Shown piece by piece: positions 17,935 through 26,412 of a stretch of DNA of 28,492 nucleotides. The notes beneath the pieces were generated by a model that worked only from the letters and a program-made list of their open reading frames with translations, was not told where the DNA came from and made no database searches. The stretch spans positions 1-28,492 of the forward strand of contig CAKQDG010000020.1 in assembly GCA_934219025.1 (NCBI GenBank), written 5' to 3'. Source of the stretch: an uncultured Prevotella sp. GTDB taxonomy: Bacteria; Bacteroidota; Bacteroidia; Bacteroidales; Bacteroidaceae. A program made the translations under genes and the position numbers. Numbering within the stretch: the stretch's first letter is position 1; every line of letters starts with the position of its first letter.

Positions 17935-19467
17935 TTAGCCTATTATTGCCTTCTTTACAGAAACCTTGCCATTGGCATCGGTAGTCTTGATGATGTTGAT
18001 GCCGCGGCAAGGAGCAGAGAGGCGTGTGCCGTCGAGCGAATAATATTCCACCGTTACGGCATCCGCTGCAACGGCAGAACTGATTGCCGTGGACACGTTT
18101 GTTACCTTGTTTCCGTTTTCGTCGTAGGTAGGCGCCGTGGAATAGTTTTTCACGGCATTGGCATACTCGTTGATATTTTCCGACGGGATATTGTCAGTAT
18201 ATGCTGTATAGATTTCAATCTTGCCCGCACCGGCATATTTCTCCAGAATCTGCGGCACGTCGACTGTCTTGTCGTGGCTGTTCACCTTATATTGGGGGTC
18301 TGTCTGGGTTGGGAGCCAATCTGTAGAAGTTACAGGGTATGTGTTGCTGATTTTAGCTCCGTCGATGTTTGTATAGCCTGTAATAAGGTTGTTGCAGCCT
18401 TTGAATATCACGTCGTAGCCCTCGGCCTTGTTTATGTTCAGCGATCCGCCGCGGTCGGAGCGCACCGGCGATTTTGTGTTCTCGAAGTAGCAGGCATCGA
18501 GGTAGCCCACTGATTTCTCGCGCACGTCCCATCCGTCTTCGCAGCCTTTCTGGTAGTTGTTCATATAGTGGAGATGACCGCCGCGCTGCAACGGAAGGCG
18601 TGAGCCCTGGATATTGTTCAGATAGTTGTGGTGATAAGAGATAGTGCGGCAACCGTCATACACGTCGCTGTTTCCCTTTCCGAAGAGACAAGCCTTGTCG
18701 TGGTCGTGGAAGAGGTTATAGCTGAAGGTCATCCACTGCACGTTGTTCTTGCAGTCGAGCAATCCGTCGTAGCGGTCTTTGTTTGCCTGGTCGCCGTTGA
18801 AGAATTCGCAGTGGTCCACCCAGATGTGTCCGCCCCAGTCGCTCTTGGCGCTCACCTTGTCTGCCTGGATACCGATGCAGTCGGGGTCGCCCACTTCAAT
18901 CTGCTTGCCGTCGCGCCAAGCCACAATCTTGTTTTCGCCAGATTTCAACACGGGCACGCCCTTCATCGTGAAGCGACAGTTGCGGATGATGATATTGTCC
19001 ACACACTGCATTACGAAAGTGATATGTGAGAAGAGCGGAGCCTTGCCCGTTTCTGGATTTACCACTCCCACGAGGGTCTTGTTTGATGCCACCATGATGC
19101 GCTCGCCGTATGTTGTCTCCACGCCCTCGCTGCCGTCCTGCTTGTCGCAGAGCTTTCCGGTGTTGATGCCGTCCACGTAGCATTTGATACCCGTTGTTAT
19201 ATCGTGGTCCACGATTACGATATACGGGTCTTTGGCCTGCATGTAGGCCTGAAGTTGCGAGAAATTCTTGGCATACACCACTTTGCCGCCGGCTCCGCCT
19301 GTTGTGCCGTCGGCGCGGTAATAATTGGTTCCTTGTTTTCCGGTACATGCGGCAAAGCCGTCAATCGAGAAATCTCTGCCGTCTACGGTCTGTGCACTTG
19401 CGGGCAGTACAATTCCGCCAAGCATCAGGGCTGCAGCCATGAATGCTTTTGCTTTAGTTGCTTTCAT
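17935..19467 (-). CDS. Secreted polysaccharide lyase family 1 pectate lyase with sorting-like tail
   Basis: A 510-residue protein with a signal peptide (about residues 1-25, ending LPASAQ). The central region is a right-handed parallel beta-helix of the PelC type: NIIIRNCRFT, HIWVDHCEFFNGD, YDGLLDCKNNVQWMTFSYNL, FHDHDKACLFGKG, ISYHHNYLNNIQGSRLPLQR, HLHYMNNY. The catalytic RxPxxR motif is present (R290, P292, R295), and the Asp residues around WVDHCEF and YDGLLD fit the Ca2+ site. It cleaves de-esterified polygalacturonan by beta-elimination outside the cell or on its surface. The C-terminus (VTVEYYSLDGTRLSAPCRG ... KVSVKKAIIG) is a Bacteroidota sorting-like domain. It sits alone between recQ and guaB, not in a polysaccharide utilisation locus, and has no obvious TAnnTTTG promoter. 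Confidence 0.92.
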   Translation of the reverse strand: MKATKAKAFMAAALMLGGIVLPASAQTVDGRDFSIDGFAACTGKQGTNYYRADGTTGGAGGKVVYAKNFSQLQAYMQAKDPYIVIVDHDITTGIKCYVDGINTGKLCDKQDGSEGVETTYGERIMVASNKTLVGVVNPETGKAPLFSHITFVMQCVDNIIIRNCRFTMKGVPVLKSGENKIVAWRDGKQIEVGDPDCIGIQADKVSAKSDWGGHIWVDHCEFFNGDQANKDRYDGLLDCKNNVQWMTFSYNLFHDHDKACLFGKGNSDVYDGCRTISYHHNYLNNIQGSRLPLQRGGHLHYMNNYQKGCEDGWDVREKSVGYLDACYFENTKSPVRSDRGGSLNINKAEGYDVIFKGCNNLITGYTNIDGAKISNTYPVTSTDWLPTQTDPQYKVNSHDKTVDVPQILEKYAGAGKIEIYTAYTDNIPSENINEYANAVKNYSTAPTYDENGNKVTNVSTAISSAVAADAVTVEYYSLDGTRLSAPCRGINIIKTTDANGKVSVKKAIIG

Positions 19468-19583
19468 TTTGTTTTATTTTAGTAGTTTTGTAATTAGTAA
19501 AAAAATTATATTTCCTCTTTCTTGAATTGCCAACGGAGTATTTCTGTTGTATAATCTGCCGGTATTTTTTTTTGTTCTGAATC

Positions 19584-19625
19584 CATAATCCACAACTTTC
19601 CGTAAAAGGAAAATTATGGGTTATG
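19584..19625. repeat. 18-base imperfect inverted repeat downstream of recQ
   Basis: CATAATCCACAACTTTCC (19584-19601) and GGAAAATTATGGGTTATG (19608-19625) pair at 15 of 18 positions around a 6-base loop; on the minus strand two of the exceptions are G-U. No T run follows on the minus strand, so it is a weak candidate for the recQ 3' end. The rest of the 225-base gap 19468-19692 is AT-rich and shows nothing else. Confidence 0.55.
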
Positions 19626-19692
19626 AATTGCATAGTTATAATTTGGGAAATTTCAATGGCAATACCAAAATATAATTCCCCAATTCGATACT

Positions 19693-21870
19693 CTAATTCG
19701 CCATTTCCGAGAAGAACTTGATGCGCACCAAACGCACTTCATCTTCGCTGTAGTCTCCGCCGAGTTCATCCATTGCGGTGTCGAGGTCGTCGGTATCGCT
19801 TTCGCGGAAATATTCGTAGATGTCGTCCACGTGGTCGTCGTCCATCACGTCTTCAAGGAAGTAGTCGATGTTGAGTTTCGTTCCGCTGTATACTATGGCC
19901 TCGATTTCTGTGAGCAAGTCTTCAAATTCAATGTTCTGTGCATCAGCGATATCATCAAGCGGCACCTTGCGGTCGATGCTCTGTATTATTTTCACTTTCA
20001 GCATCGACTTCTTCGGTACGGTGCGTATTCTCAGGTCTTCAGGTCGCTCAATCTCGTTTTCTTCGCAGTGCTTCTTTATAAGTGCAATGAATTCTTTTCC
20101 GTATCTGTGTGCCTTGCCCACGCCAACTCCCTGAATGTTCATCAGTTCGTCAAGTGTTATGGGGTATACTGTTGCCATCTGCTCCAAGGATACGTCCTGG
20201 AATATCACATATGGTGGAATCCCGAGCTTTTTGCTTGTGTCTTTCCTCAGATTCAGAAGCATATCGTATAAAACTGGGTCGAGTGCGGCAGTTGTCTTGT
20301 CCGACAGGTCCTCGTCCTCGTCTTCGTTAAATTCGGTGTCTTTTACCACCATGAAGGTTTCCGGGTTCTTCATGTAGTTCTTTCCGCTGGCAGTGATTTT
20401 CAACACGCCGTAGTTCTCTACGTCTTTTTTCAGATAGCCCGCTATGATAGCCTGGCGGATAACAGGATTCCATATCTTCACGTCGCATTTTTCGCCTTCG
20501 CCGAATTCCTCGAGCTGGTCGTGCTTGTGATCGCGTATGTCGTCGGTGTCTCTGCCTTTCACAAAGTCTATCACATATTCCTGACGGAAGTCTTCCTTCA
20601 GAGCCTTGATAGCTCTCAGCACAATCATCAGTTCCTTGGTGCCGTCGATTTTTTCTTTTGGATGCAGACAGTTGTCGCAGTTTCCGCAGTTGTCGCGTTC
20701 GTATTCCTCTCCAAAATAGTGAAGGAGCATTTTGCGGCGGCATACCGACGATTCGGCATAGGCGGCAGTTTCCTGAAGTAGCTGTCTGCCGATGTCCTGT
20801 TCTGCCACGGGTTTGCCTTCCATGAATTTCTCAAGCTTCCTCAAGTCTTTCTTTGAATAGAATGCTATGCATTTTCCTTCTCCTCCGTCTCGACCGGCGC
20901 GTCCTGTTTCCTGGTAATACCCTTCCAGGCTCTTTGGAATGTCGTAGTGTATTACAAATCTCACGTCCGGTTTGTCGATTCCCATTCCGAATGCTATCGT
21001 TGCCACGATAACATCTATTTTCTCCATCAGGAAATCGTCTTGTGTCTTGGATCTTGTAGCCGAGTCAAAACCTGCATGGTATGCTGCCGCTTTTATGTTG
21101 TTTGCCTGGAGCACAGCTGCGAGCTCTTCTACTTTTTTCCTTGAAAGGCAGTAGATTATTCCGCTCTTGCCACTGTTCTGGCGTATGAATTTCACAATAT
21201 CCTTGTCTACATCCTTTGTCTTTTGCCTTACTTCATAATACAGGTTCGGACGGTTGAACGAACTTTTGAATTCTGTTGCTTCTGTGATGCCCAGACTCTT
21301 TTTTATGTCTGTGCGCACTTTGTCTGTCGCTGTGGCTGTCAGTGCAATTACGGGGGCGTTTCCGATGTCGTTTATTATCGGACGTATCCTTCGGTATTCT
21401 GGTCGGAAATCGTGTCCCCATTCCGATATGCAGTGGGCTTCGTCTATTGCATAGAAAGATATCTTTATCGTTTTCAGAAACTCCACATATTCATCCTTTG
21501 TCAGCGACTCGGGGGCTACATACAGTAGCTTGGTGAGACCGGAGCGTATGTCGGTCTTTACTTGGTCGATAGCAGCTTTGTTCAATGACGAATTCAGATA
21601 ATGTGCCACTCCCGAATGTTCGCTTATGCCATTTATTACGTCTACCTGGTTTTTCATCAATGCTATCAGTGGTGACACTACAATGGCTGTACCGTCCATT
21701 ATGAGCGACGGCAGCTGGTAGCATAGTGATTTTCCGCCACCCGTCGGCATAAGCACAAAGGTGTCTTTGCCGTCAAGCAAGTTGCGGATAATCTTTTCCT
21801 GGTCTCCCTTAAAACTATTGAAACCGAAATATTGTTTCAATTTTGCCGTAAGATTAACATCGTTCGTCAT
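19693..21870 (-). CDS. recQ: ATP-dependent DNA helicase RecQ
   Basis: A 725-residue protein that unwinds 3'-tailed DNA and acts in recombination and replication-fork repair. Motif 0 is FKGDQEKII (about 20-28). Walker A is MPTGGGKSLCYQ (41-52) and Walker B DEAHC (143-147). TATATDKVR, the LSRKKVEELA region and QETGRAGRDG (motif VI with the arginine finger) follow. The RecQ zinc-binding region has four Cys (CRRKMLLHYFGEE, then CGNCDNC). An RQC winged-helix and an HRDC domain (TLDELMNIQGVGVGKAHRYG) come next, then a long acidic C-terminal extension (DEDEDLSD-like stretches and DDDHVDDIYEYF). At 725 residues it is longer than E. coli RecQ (about 610), mainly because of this tail, which is common in Bacteroidota. 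It follows clpX after 119 bases with no promoter seen, so it is probably read through from clpPX. Confidence 0.97.
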   Translation of the reverse strand: MTNDVNLTAKLKQYFGFNSFKGDQEKIIRNLLDGKDTFVLMPTGGGKSLCYQLPSLIMDGTAIVVSPLIALMKNQVDVINGISEHSGVAHYLNSSLNKAAIDQVKTDIRSGLTKLLYVAPESLTKDEYVEFLKTIKISFYAIDEAHCISEWGHDFRPEYRRIRPIINDIGNAPVIALTATATDKVRTDIKKSLGITEATEFKSSFNRPNLYYEVRQKTKDVDKDIVKFIRQNSGKSGIIYCLSRKKVEELAAVLQANNIKAAAYHAGFDSATRSKTQDDFLMEKIDVIVATIAFGMGIDKPDVRFVIHYDIPKSLEGYYQETGRAGRDGGEGKCIAFYSKKDLRKLEKFMEGKPVAEQDIGRQLLQETAAYAESSVCRRKMLLHYFGEEYERDNCGNCDNCLHPKEKIDGTKELMIVLRAIKALKEDFRQEYVIDFVKGRDTDDIRDHKHDQLEEFGEGEKCDVKIWNPVIRQAIIAGYLKKDVENYGVLKITASGKNYMKNPETFMVVKDTEFNEDEDEDLSDKTTAALDPVLYDMLLNLRKDTSKKLGIPPYVIFQDVSLEQMATVYPITLDELMNIQGVGVGKAHRYGKEFIALIKKHCEENEIERPEDLRIRTVPKKSMLKVKIIQSIDRKVPLDDIADAQNIEFEDLLTEIEAIVYSGTKLNIDYFLEDVMDDDHVDDIYEYFRESDTDDLDTAMDELGGDYSEDEVRLVRIKFFSEMAN

Positions 21871-21903
21871 ATCACAAGCGGTTTCCTTTTTTTTGTTTTA
21901 TTG

Positions 21904-21939
21904 TGGTTGTGCGCCATATGGGGTCGTGGCGCACAACCA
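21904..21939. other. Strong hairpin between clpX and recQ
   Basis: A perfect 13-bp stem TGGTTGTGCGCCA (21904-21916) / TGGCGCACAACCA (21927-21939) with a 10-base loop. Neither strand has a T-tract after the stem. It could be an mRNA processing or stabilising hairpin that separates clpX and recQ expression, or a terminator of an atypical kind. Confidence 0.65.
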
Positions 21940-21989
21940 TTTGTGTTCTTTAGATTTGGTAACTTTACTTTATCTTAAAGTCGTTTCTT

Positions 21990-23240
21990 CTATTCTGTTT
22001 CCAACTTTTGCAGATGCGCTTTGTCGAGCTGCTTCTTTGCGTAGTCAAGTGTGACGTTGAATTCTTTTACATCCGTTGACGGAACATCAAACATGGCGTC
22101 CATCATCACGTTTTCTACGATAGACCTCAGTCCGCGTGCTCCGAGCTTGTATTCTGTTGCCTTGTCTACGATAAAGTCCAGAGCTTCTTTGTCGAACGTG
22201 AGTTTTATGCCGTCCATTTCAAACAGTTTCATATACTGTTTAATGATGGAATTCTTTGGCTCGACCAGAATCTTGCGGAGTGCCTCTTTATCAAGAGGGT
22301 TGAGATATGTGAGAACCGGCAATCGTCCGATGATTTCCGGAATCAGACCAAATGATTTCAGGTCTTGTGGAAGAATATATTTCATCAGGTCTTTCTTGTC
22401 GATTTTTCTCACGTTCTGCACTGAGTTGTAGCCTACGACGTGGGTGTTGAGGCGCTGTGCAATCTTGCGCTCTATGCCGTCGAATGCTCCTCCGCAGATA
22501 AACAGGATGTTTTTTGTGTCCACATGGATATACTCCTGATCGGGATGCTTGCGTCCGCCCTGTGGCGGTACGTTTACTATAGAGCCTTCGAGTAGTTTTA
22601 GCAGGCTCTGTTGCACTCCTTCTCCGCTGACATCGCGTGTTATTGACGGGTTGTCGCTCTTTCTTGCAATCTTGTCCACCTCGTCGATAAACACGATGCC
22701 TCGTTGTGCCGCTTCTACATTGTAGTCGGCTACCTGCAACAGGCGGCTGAGTATGCTTTCCACGTCTTCGCCCACGTATCCCGCTTCGGTGAATACAGTG
22801 GCATCGACGATGGTAAACGGTACGTCGAGCAACTTGGCTATGGTGCGTGCCAGGAGAGTCTTTCCTGTTCCGGTGCTTCCCACCATGATGATATTGCTCT
22901 TTTCTATCTCCACTCCGTCGTCTGCCACGTTCTGCTGTAGTCGCTTGTAGTGGTTGTACACTGATACGGCAAGGTAACGCTTGGCTTCGTCCTGACCTAT
23001 GACATATTGGTCGAGATATTCTTTTATTTCGTGTGGAGTTGGAACTTCCTTGAGCTCGAATTTCTGCTTGTCTTTTTCTTTTGGCGAATTTATCACTCCG
23101 GCAGTTTCCAGTATGTTGTATGCCTGCATCACACAGTCATCGCATATGAATCCGTCGATTCCTGTGATGAGCAGCCTTACTTCATTTTCGGCTCTTCCGC
23201 AGAAACAACATGTTTTTTTTGTTTTCCTTCTTTCTGACAT
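21990..23240 (-). CDS. clpX: ATP-dependent Clp protease ATP-binding subunit ClpX
   Basis: A 416-residue protein. The AAA+ unfoldase delivers proteins to ClpP. The N-terminal zinc domain has C11-x2-C14 and C33-x2-C36. Walker A is GSTGTGKT (121-128), the pore loop GYVG (154-157), Walker B VFIDEVDK (183-190), the RKH loop (230-232), [13 protein letters not shown] and sensor II GARGLRS. The ClpP-docking loop, IGF in E. coli, reads VGY here (269-271). The start codon is 10 bases after the clpP stop, so both are in one operon and presumably made in proportion. Length and start match the family; identification is secure. Confidence 0.98.
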   Translation of the reverse strand: MSERRKTKKTCCFCGRAENEVRLLITGIDGFICDDCVMQAYNILETAGVINSPKEKDKQKFELKEVPTPHEIKEYLDQYVIGQDEAKRYLAVSVYNHYKRLQQNVADDGVEIEKSNIIMVGSTGTGKTLLARTIAKLLDVPFTIVDATVFTEAGYVGEDVESILSRLLQVADYNVEAAQRGIVFIDEVDKIARKSDNPSITRDVSGEGVQQSLLKLLEGSIVNVPPQGGRKHPDQEYIHVDTKNILFICGGAFDGIERKIAQRLNTHVVGYNSVQNVRKIDKKDLMKYILPQDLKSFGLIPEIIGRLPVLTYLNPLDKEALRKILVEPKNSIIKQYMKLFEMDGIKLTFDKEALDFIVDKATEYKLGARGLRSIVENVMMDAMFDVPSTDVKEFNVTLDYAKKQLDKAHLQKLETE

Positions 23241-23250
23241 CGTTTCCCTT

Positions 23251-23916
23251 TTATTTCTTTTTCAATACAGTGTCAATCATTCCGTATTCTTTTGCTTCTT
23301 CGGCTGTCATCCAGTAGTTGCGGTCGGAATCGTTCCACACTTTGTCATATGGAGTATGCGAATGTTCGGCAATGATTGTGTAGAGCTCTTTCTTGAATTT
23401 CATTATCTCCTTTGCCTCGATTTCGATATCTGATGCCTGGCCTTGCACGCCACCGAGTGGCTGGTGTATCATCACACGGCTGTGGGGTAGGGCGGAGCGC
23501 TTGCCTTCTGTTCCGGACACGAGCAACACTGCTGCCATCGATGCTGCCATACCGGTGCATATTGTTGCCACGTCGCTTGATATGAACTGCATCGTGTCGT
23601 AGATGCCAAGTCCTGCCGTTACGCTTCCGCCAGGGCTGTTCAGGTATATTGAGATGTCTTTGCCTGAATCTACGGAATCCAGATACAGCAACTGTGCCTG
23701 TAGTACATTGGCTGTATAGTCGTTTACTTCTGTTCCGAGGAATATGATGCGGTCCATCATCAGTCGTGAGAACACATCGAGCTGTGTTACGTTGAGTGTT
23801 CTTTCTTCAAGGATATATGGATTGACGTATTGTGCCTGTGTCTTTACCACATCGTCAAACACCATTCCGTTGATTCCTAAGTGTCCTGTTGCGTATTTTC
23901 TGAAATCGTTTATCAT
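23251..23916 (-). CDS. clpP: ATP-dependent Clp protease proteolytic subunit ClpP, with Asn at the catalytic Asp position
   Basis: A 221-residue protein with the ClpP fold. It has [31 protein letters not shown], the nucleophile motif GMAASMAAV (Ser126) and the His motif [15 protein letters not shown] (His151; the Ser-His distance of 25 equals that of E. coli). The helix and loop for the third triad residue align without gaps to E. coli ERDTERDRF as WNDSDRNYW, putting Asn200 (codon AAC) where E. coli has catalytic Asp185. The triad therefore reads Ser-His-Asn. The N-terminus is extended by about 25 residues compared with the mature E. coli enzyme, probably a propeptide. It is co-directional with tig upstream and clpX downstream; a TATCTTTG box lies 56 bases before the start. 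Confidence 0.96.
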   Translation of the reverse strand: MINDFRKYATGHLGINGMVFDDVVKTQAQYVNPYILEERTLNVTQLDVFSRLMMDRIIFLGTEVNDYTANVLQAQLLYLDSVDSGKDISIYLNSPGGSVTAGLGIYDTMQFISSDVATICTGMAASMAAVLLVSGTEGKRSALPHSRVMIHQPLGGVQGQASDIEIEAKEIMKFKKELYTIIAEHSHTPYDKVWNDSDRNYWMTAEEAKEYGMIDTVLKKK

Positions 23917-23941
23917 ACTATATTTTTATATTCTTAAACAT

Positions 23942-24001
23942 AAAAAAGAGGTTGTCTACCTTTTTCTTATACAAAGATAATAAAAAAAGTAGATAACCTC
24001 T
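23942..24001 (-). terminator. Terminator of tig, with a promoter box in its loop
   Basis: Read on the minus strand, AGAGGTTATCTACTTTTT pairs with AAAAAGGTAGACAACCTCT (about 19 bp with one C/A mismatch and one G-U) around a 17-base loop and is followed by TTTTT. It begins 32 bases after the tig stop codon. Confidence 0.88.
23972..23979 (-). promoter_or_regulatory. Probable -7 box of clpPX inside the tig terminator loop
   Basis: The + bases CAAAGATA give TATCTTTG on the minus strand, an exact TAnnTTTG match. The -33 region (about + 23995-24002, in the terminator stem) has no good TTTG. The start site would be near 23966, giving clpP a leader of about 50 nt lacking half of the hairpin. Confidence 0.55.
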
Positions 24002-24032
24002 ATATTAAAAGAGATTTTTATCAAAAAAATAT

Positions 24033-25391
24033 TTATTCGCCTTTCATCATTTCGTTGAACTCATCGAGAGTTGCCTCTTTCTGCTCGAGTTTTACAACGT
24101 TTTTCAGGGCTGCTGTGAGCTTGCGGTCTATGCTGCGGTCTACGAGTGAGTCTACGTATTCTTTTTTCTTCAGCATGTCGTTTGCATAATTGTCGATATA
24201 CTCCTCCGGAATGTTTGTCATGCCATACTGTGCAAACTGTGCGCGTGCTGCTTCCTTGGCTGTTTCCTTGATATCGTTGTCGTCAATCTTTATGCCGTTT
24301 GCTTCAACGAGCTGCTCGCGGATAAGGTGCCATGTGAGTTCCTTGATGCTCTGCTCGTAGTTGTCGTCTACGAATTTCTCGCCCTTGTCCTTGTTGTTGT
24401 TCAGCATGATGCGCTTCAAAAGAGCGTCTGGGTATGTCAGTGTGCCAACCTTGTTTTCAAGATATTTGCGCAGGTCTACGAGGAACTTGTAGTCGCCGTC
24501 GCTTGCAAGCTGTGCAGAAAGTCCTTCTGCTATCTTCTTGCGGAATGACTCTTCGTCCTTAACTTCGTCTTTGCCGTAAACTGAATCGAAGAGCTCCTGG
24601 TTTATTTCTGCCTTTACGAAACGTGAAATCTCTGTTATCTGGAAGCTGAAGTCGGCGGTAACGTTGGCTGCTTCCTCTTTTGTTATTTTCAGCAGTGAAG
24701 AAACTTCAACGTCGCTCTCTGGGTATGCTTTCTTTGGATTGAATGTAATGATGTCGCCAAGTTTTGCTCCCTCAAAGAGTTTCTTCTGGTCGTCTGCCTT
24801 GATGTATTCTGGCATCAACACTGCACCCTCTACTGTGATGCCGCCTTCTTTGGTGTTGCCGTTTTCGTCGAGCTCGCGAAGATCTCCCTTCAGCATATCG
24901 TTTGCCTGATACTCTTCTGCTTTGTCGTAGTGTCCTGCACGTGATGCGAACATGTCGATCTGACGGTTTACGAGGTCGTCGTCTACCTTTATAGTATAAT
25001 AGTCGAGTGTGTCCTTGTCTGAAAGCTCTACTTTGAATTCCGGTGCTACTGCCACGTCAAACTTGAATTCGTATGGAGCTTCTTTTGAAAGGTCTACAGG
25101 CTCCTGTCCTTCGTTTGCCATCGGCTCGCCGAGCATCTTTATCTTGTTGTCGTTTACGTACTTGTAAATTTCCTCGCCAATCAGTTTGTTGATTTCCTCG
25201 GCTTTTACTGCCTCGCCAAACTGCTTCTTTATCATTCCCATTGGAACCATGCCCGGACGGAAACCTGGCACGTTTGCCCTTTTACGGTAGTTTTTCAGAG
25301 TTTTCTCCACTCTGTCCTGGAAATCTGCTGTCTCCACTGTCAAGGTCAACAGTCCGTTCACCTTATCTGGATTTTCAAAAGAAATCTTCAT
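24033..25391 (-). CDS. tig: Trigger factor, ribosome-associated chaperone
   Basis: A 452-residue protein, close to the usual length. The N-terminal ribosome-binding domain has the diagnostic VPGFRPGMVPMGMIKKQFG (GFRPG at 43-47). The middle region (about 150-250, YQANDMLKGDLRELDENGNT, PEYIKADDQ) occupies the FKBP-type PPIase position but is poorly conserved, and the active-site aromatic residues are not evident. The C-terminal chaperone domain is helical and charged, with LRKYLENKVGTLTYPDALLK. Trigger factor binds L23 at the ribosome exit tunnel and shelters nascent chains. It lies directly upstream of clpPX, the classic tig-clpP-clpX order, but is closed by a terminator. The gap to lptB (204 bases) has a probable promoter near 25551 and a leader hairpin. 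Confidence 0.95.
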   Translation of the reverse strand: MKISFENPDKVNGLLTLTVETADFQDRVEKTLKNYRKRANVPGFRPGMVPMGMIKKQFGEAVKAEEINKLIGEEIYKYVNDNKIKMLGEPMANEGQEPVDLSKEAPYEFKFDVAVAPEFKVELSDKDTLDYYTIKVDDDLVNRQIDMFASRAGHYDKAEEYQANDMLKGDLRELDENGNTKEGGITVEGAVLMPEYIKADDQKKLFEGAKLGDIITFNPKKAYPESDVEVSSLLKITKEEAANVTADFSFQITEISRFVKAEINQELFDSVYGKDEVKDEESFRKKIAEGLSAQLASDGDYKFLVDLRKYLENKVGTLTYPDALLKRIMLNNNKDKGEKFVDDNYEQSIKELTWHLIREQLVEANGIKIDDNDIKETAKEAARAQFAQYGMTNIPEEYIDNYANDMLKKKEYVDSLVDRSIDRKLTAALKNVVKLEQKEATLDEFNEMMKGE

Positions 25392-25506
25392 TTTTTGTTA
25401 TCTTTGTTTTTTAAATTATTGTTTACCTGTTTAATTGTTTTGTTCTTTGTCGTTCGCATGTGTGTTCTCATTTCCTGTATGTAGTGAATTTACACGCGTT
25501 TTTATG

Positions 25507-25529
25507 CCGTCGTCAATGTCTTGAGACGG
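25507..25529. other. Hairpin in the tig leader
   Basis: CCGTC-(g)-TCAA-tgtc-TTGA-GACGG: a 9-bp stem with one bulged base and a 4-base loop. No T-tract follows on the minus strand. It lies between the probable promoter and the tig start, inside a predicted leader of about 155 nt. Confidence 0.55.
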
Positions 25530-25550
25530 TATAAAGCGACTTTAGGGTTG

Positions 25551-25558
25551 CAAAATTA
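25551..25558 (-). promoter_or_regulatory. Possible -7 box of tig
   Basis: The + bases CAAAATTA give TAATTTTG on the minus strand, matching TAnnTTTG. The -33 candidate TGTTTAG lies about 20 bases further upstream and is only partial. Confidence 0.45.
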
Positions 25559-25595
25559 ATTATAAAAGGTGTAAAGACCTAAACATTAGTATTTT

Positions 25596-26393
25596 TTAAC
25601 TTCTCCTACTTCTCTTTCGTTCGTCTACTTCCTGGAAGTTTTTCTTCTTTAGTTCAAAGTCTACGCCAAGGTATTTTTCCTTCACGATATCGTTGGCGGC
25701 AAGTTCTTCCGGGCTACCCTGAAAAAGTATTCTTCCCTCAAAGAGGAGGTAGGCACGGTCTGTAATATTCAGTGTCTCGTGCACATTGTGGTCTGTGATG
25801 AGTATTCCGATGTTCTTGTATTTCAGTTGCCAAACCACATGCTGGATATCTTCCACTGCGATTGGGTCCACGCCGGCAAACGGTTCGTCGAGCATAATGA
25901 ATTTCGGGTCGATAGCGAGACAGCGGGCTATCTCGGTGCGTCGGCGTTCTCCTCCCGACAGACGGTCTCCTTTGTTCTTCCTCACTTTATGAAGGTCGAA
26001 CTCGTCTATCAGCGTTTCCAGTTTTTCGAGTTGCTCCTTGTGCGACAGCTTGGTCATTTCAAGCACTGCCATTATGTTGTCTTCCACGCTTAGCTTGCGG
26101 AACACACTTGCTTCCTGCGGCAGATAGCCAACACCGGCTCTTGCTCTTTTGTATACCGGGTAGTCTGTGATGTCGTGGTCGTCAAGGTATATATGTCCGG
26201 CATTTGGCACTACAAGGCCTGTCGTCATATAGAAAGATGTGGTTTTTCCTGCTCCGTTAGGTCCCAGCAGTCCCACGATTTCTCCTTGCCTTACGCTTAT
26301 CGACACGTTGCTCACCACAGTTCGCTTTCCGTATTGTTTCACGAGCCCCTCTGTGCGCAGCACCATGCCGTCTTTATTTTCTGTTTCTGTCAT
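25596..26393 (-). CDS. lptB: LPS export ABC transporter ATP-binding protein LptB
   Basis: A 265-residue protein that powers lipopolysaccharide extraction from the inner membrane with LptFG. Walker A is GPNGAGKTT (44-52), followed by SFYMTTGL, which is characteristic of LptB. The Q-loop GYLPQEASVFRKLSVEDNI, signature LSGGERRR (145-152), Walker B FIMLDEPFAGVDPIAVEDI and the switch His in ITDHNVHETL (H202) are all intact. An extra C-terminal stretch of about 20 residues rich in Lys/Arg (LKKKNFQEVDERKRSRRS) exceeds the E. coli length of 241. Its likely partner is the OstA-like protein encoded 13 kb away in this window. Upstream are rmuC and a possible small ORF ending 19 bases before this start, so rmuC-lptB may be one transcript. 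Confidence 0.95.
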   Translation of the reverse strand: MTETENKDGMVLRTEGLVKQYGKRTVVSNVSISVRQGEIVGLLGPNGAGKTTSFYMTTGLVVPNAGHIYLDDHDITDYPVYKRARAGVGYLPQEASVFRKLSVEDNIMAVLEMTKLSHKEQLEKLETLIDEFDLHKVRKNKGDRLSGGERRRTEIARCLAIDPKFIMLDEPFAGVDPIAVEDIQHVVWQLKYKNIGILITDHNVHETLNITDRAYLLFEGRILFQGSPEELAANDIVKEKYLGVDFELKKKNFQEVDERKRSRRS

Positions 26394-26412
26394 AAAGTCT
26401 TTTTTTTCTACT

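Noticed and set aside
25399..25406. TATCTTTG on the + strand just upstream of tig
   Set aside because: It points away from tig and toward the antisense of lptB, with no gene to drive; probably chance.
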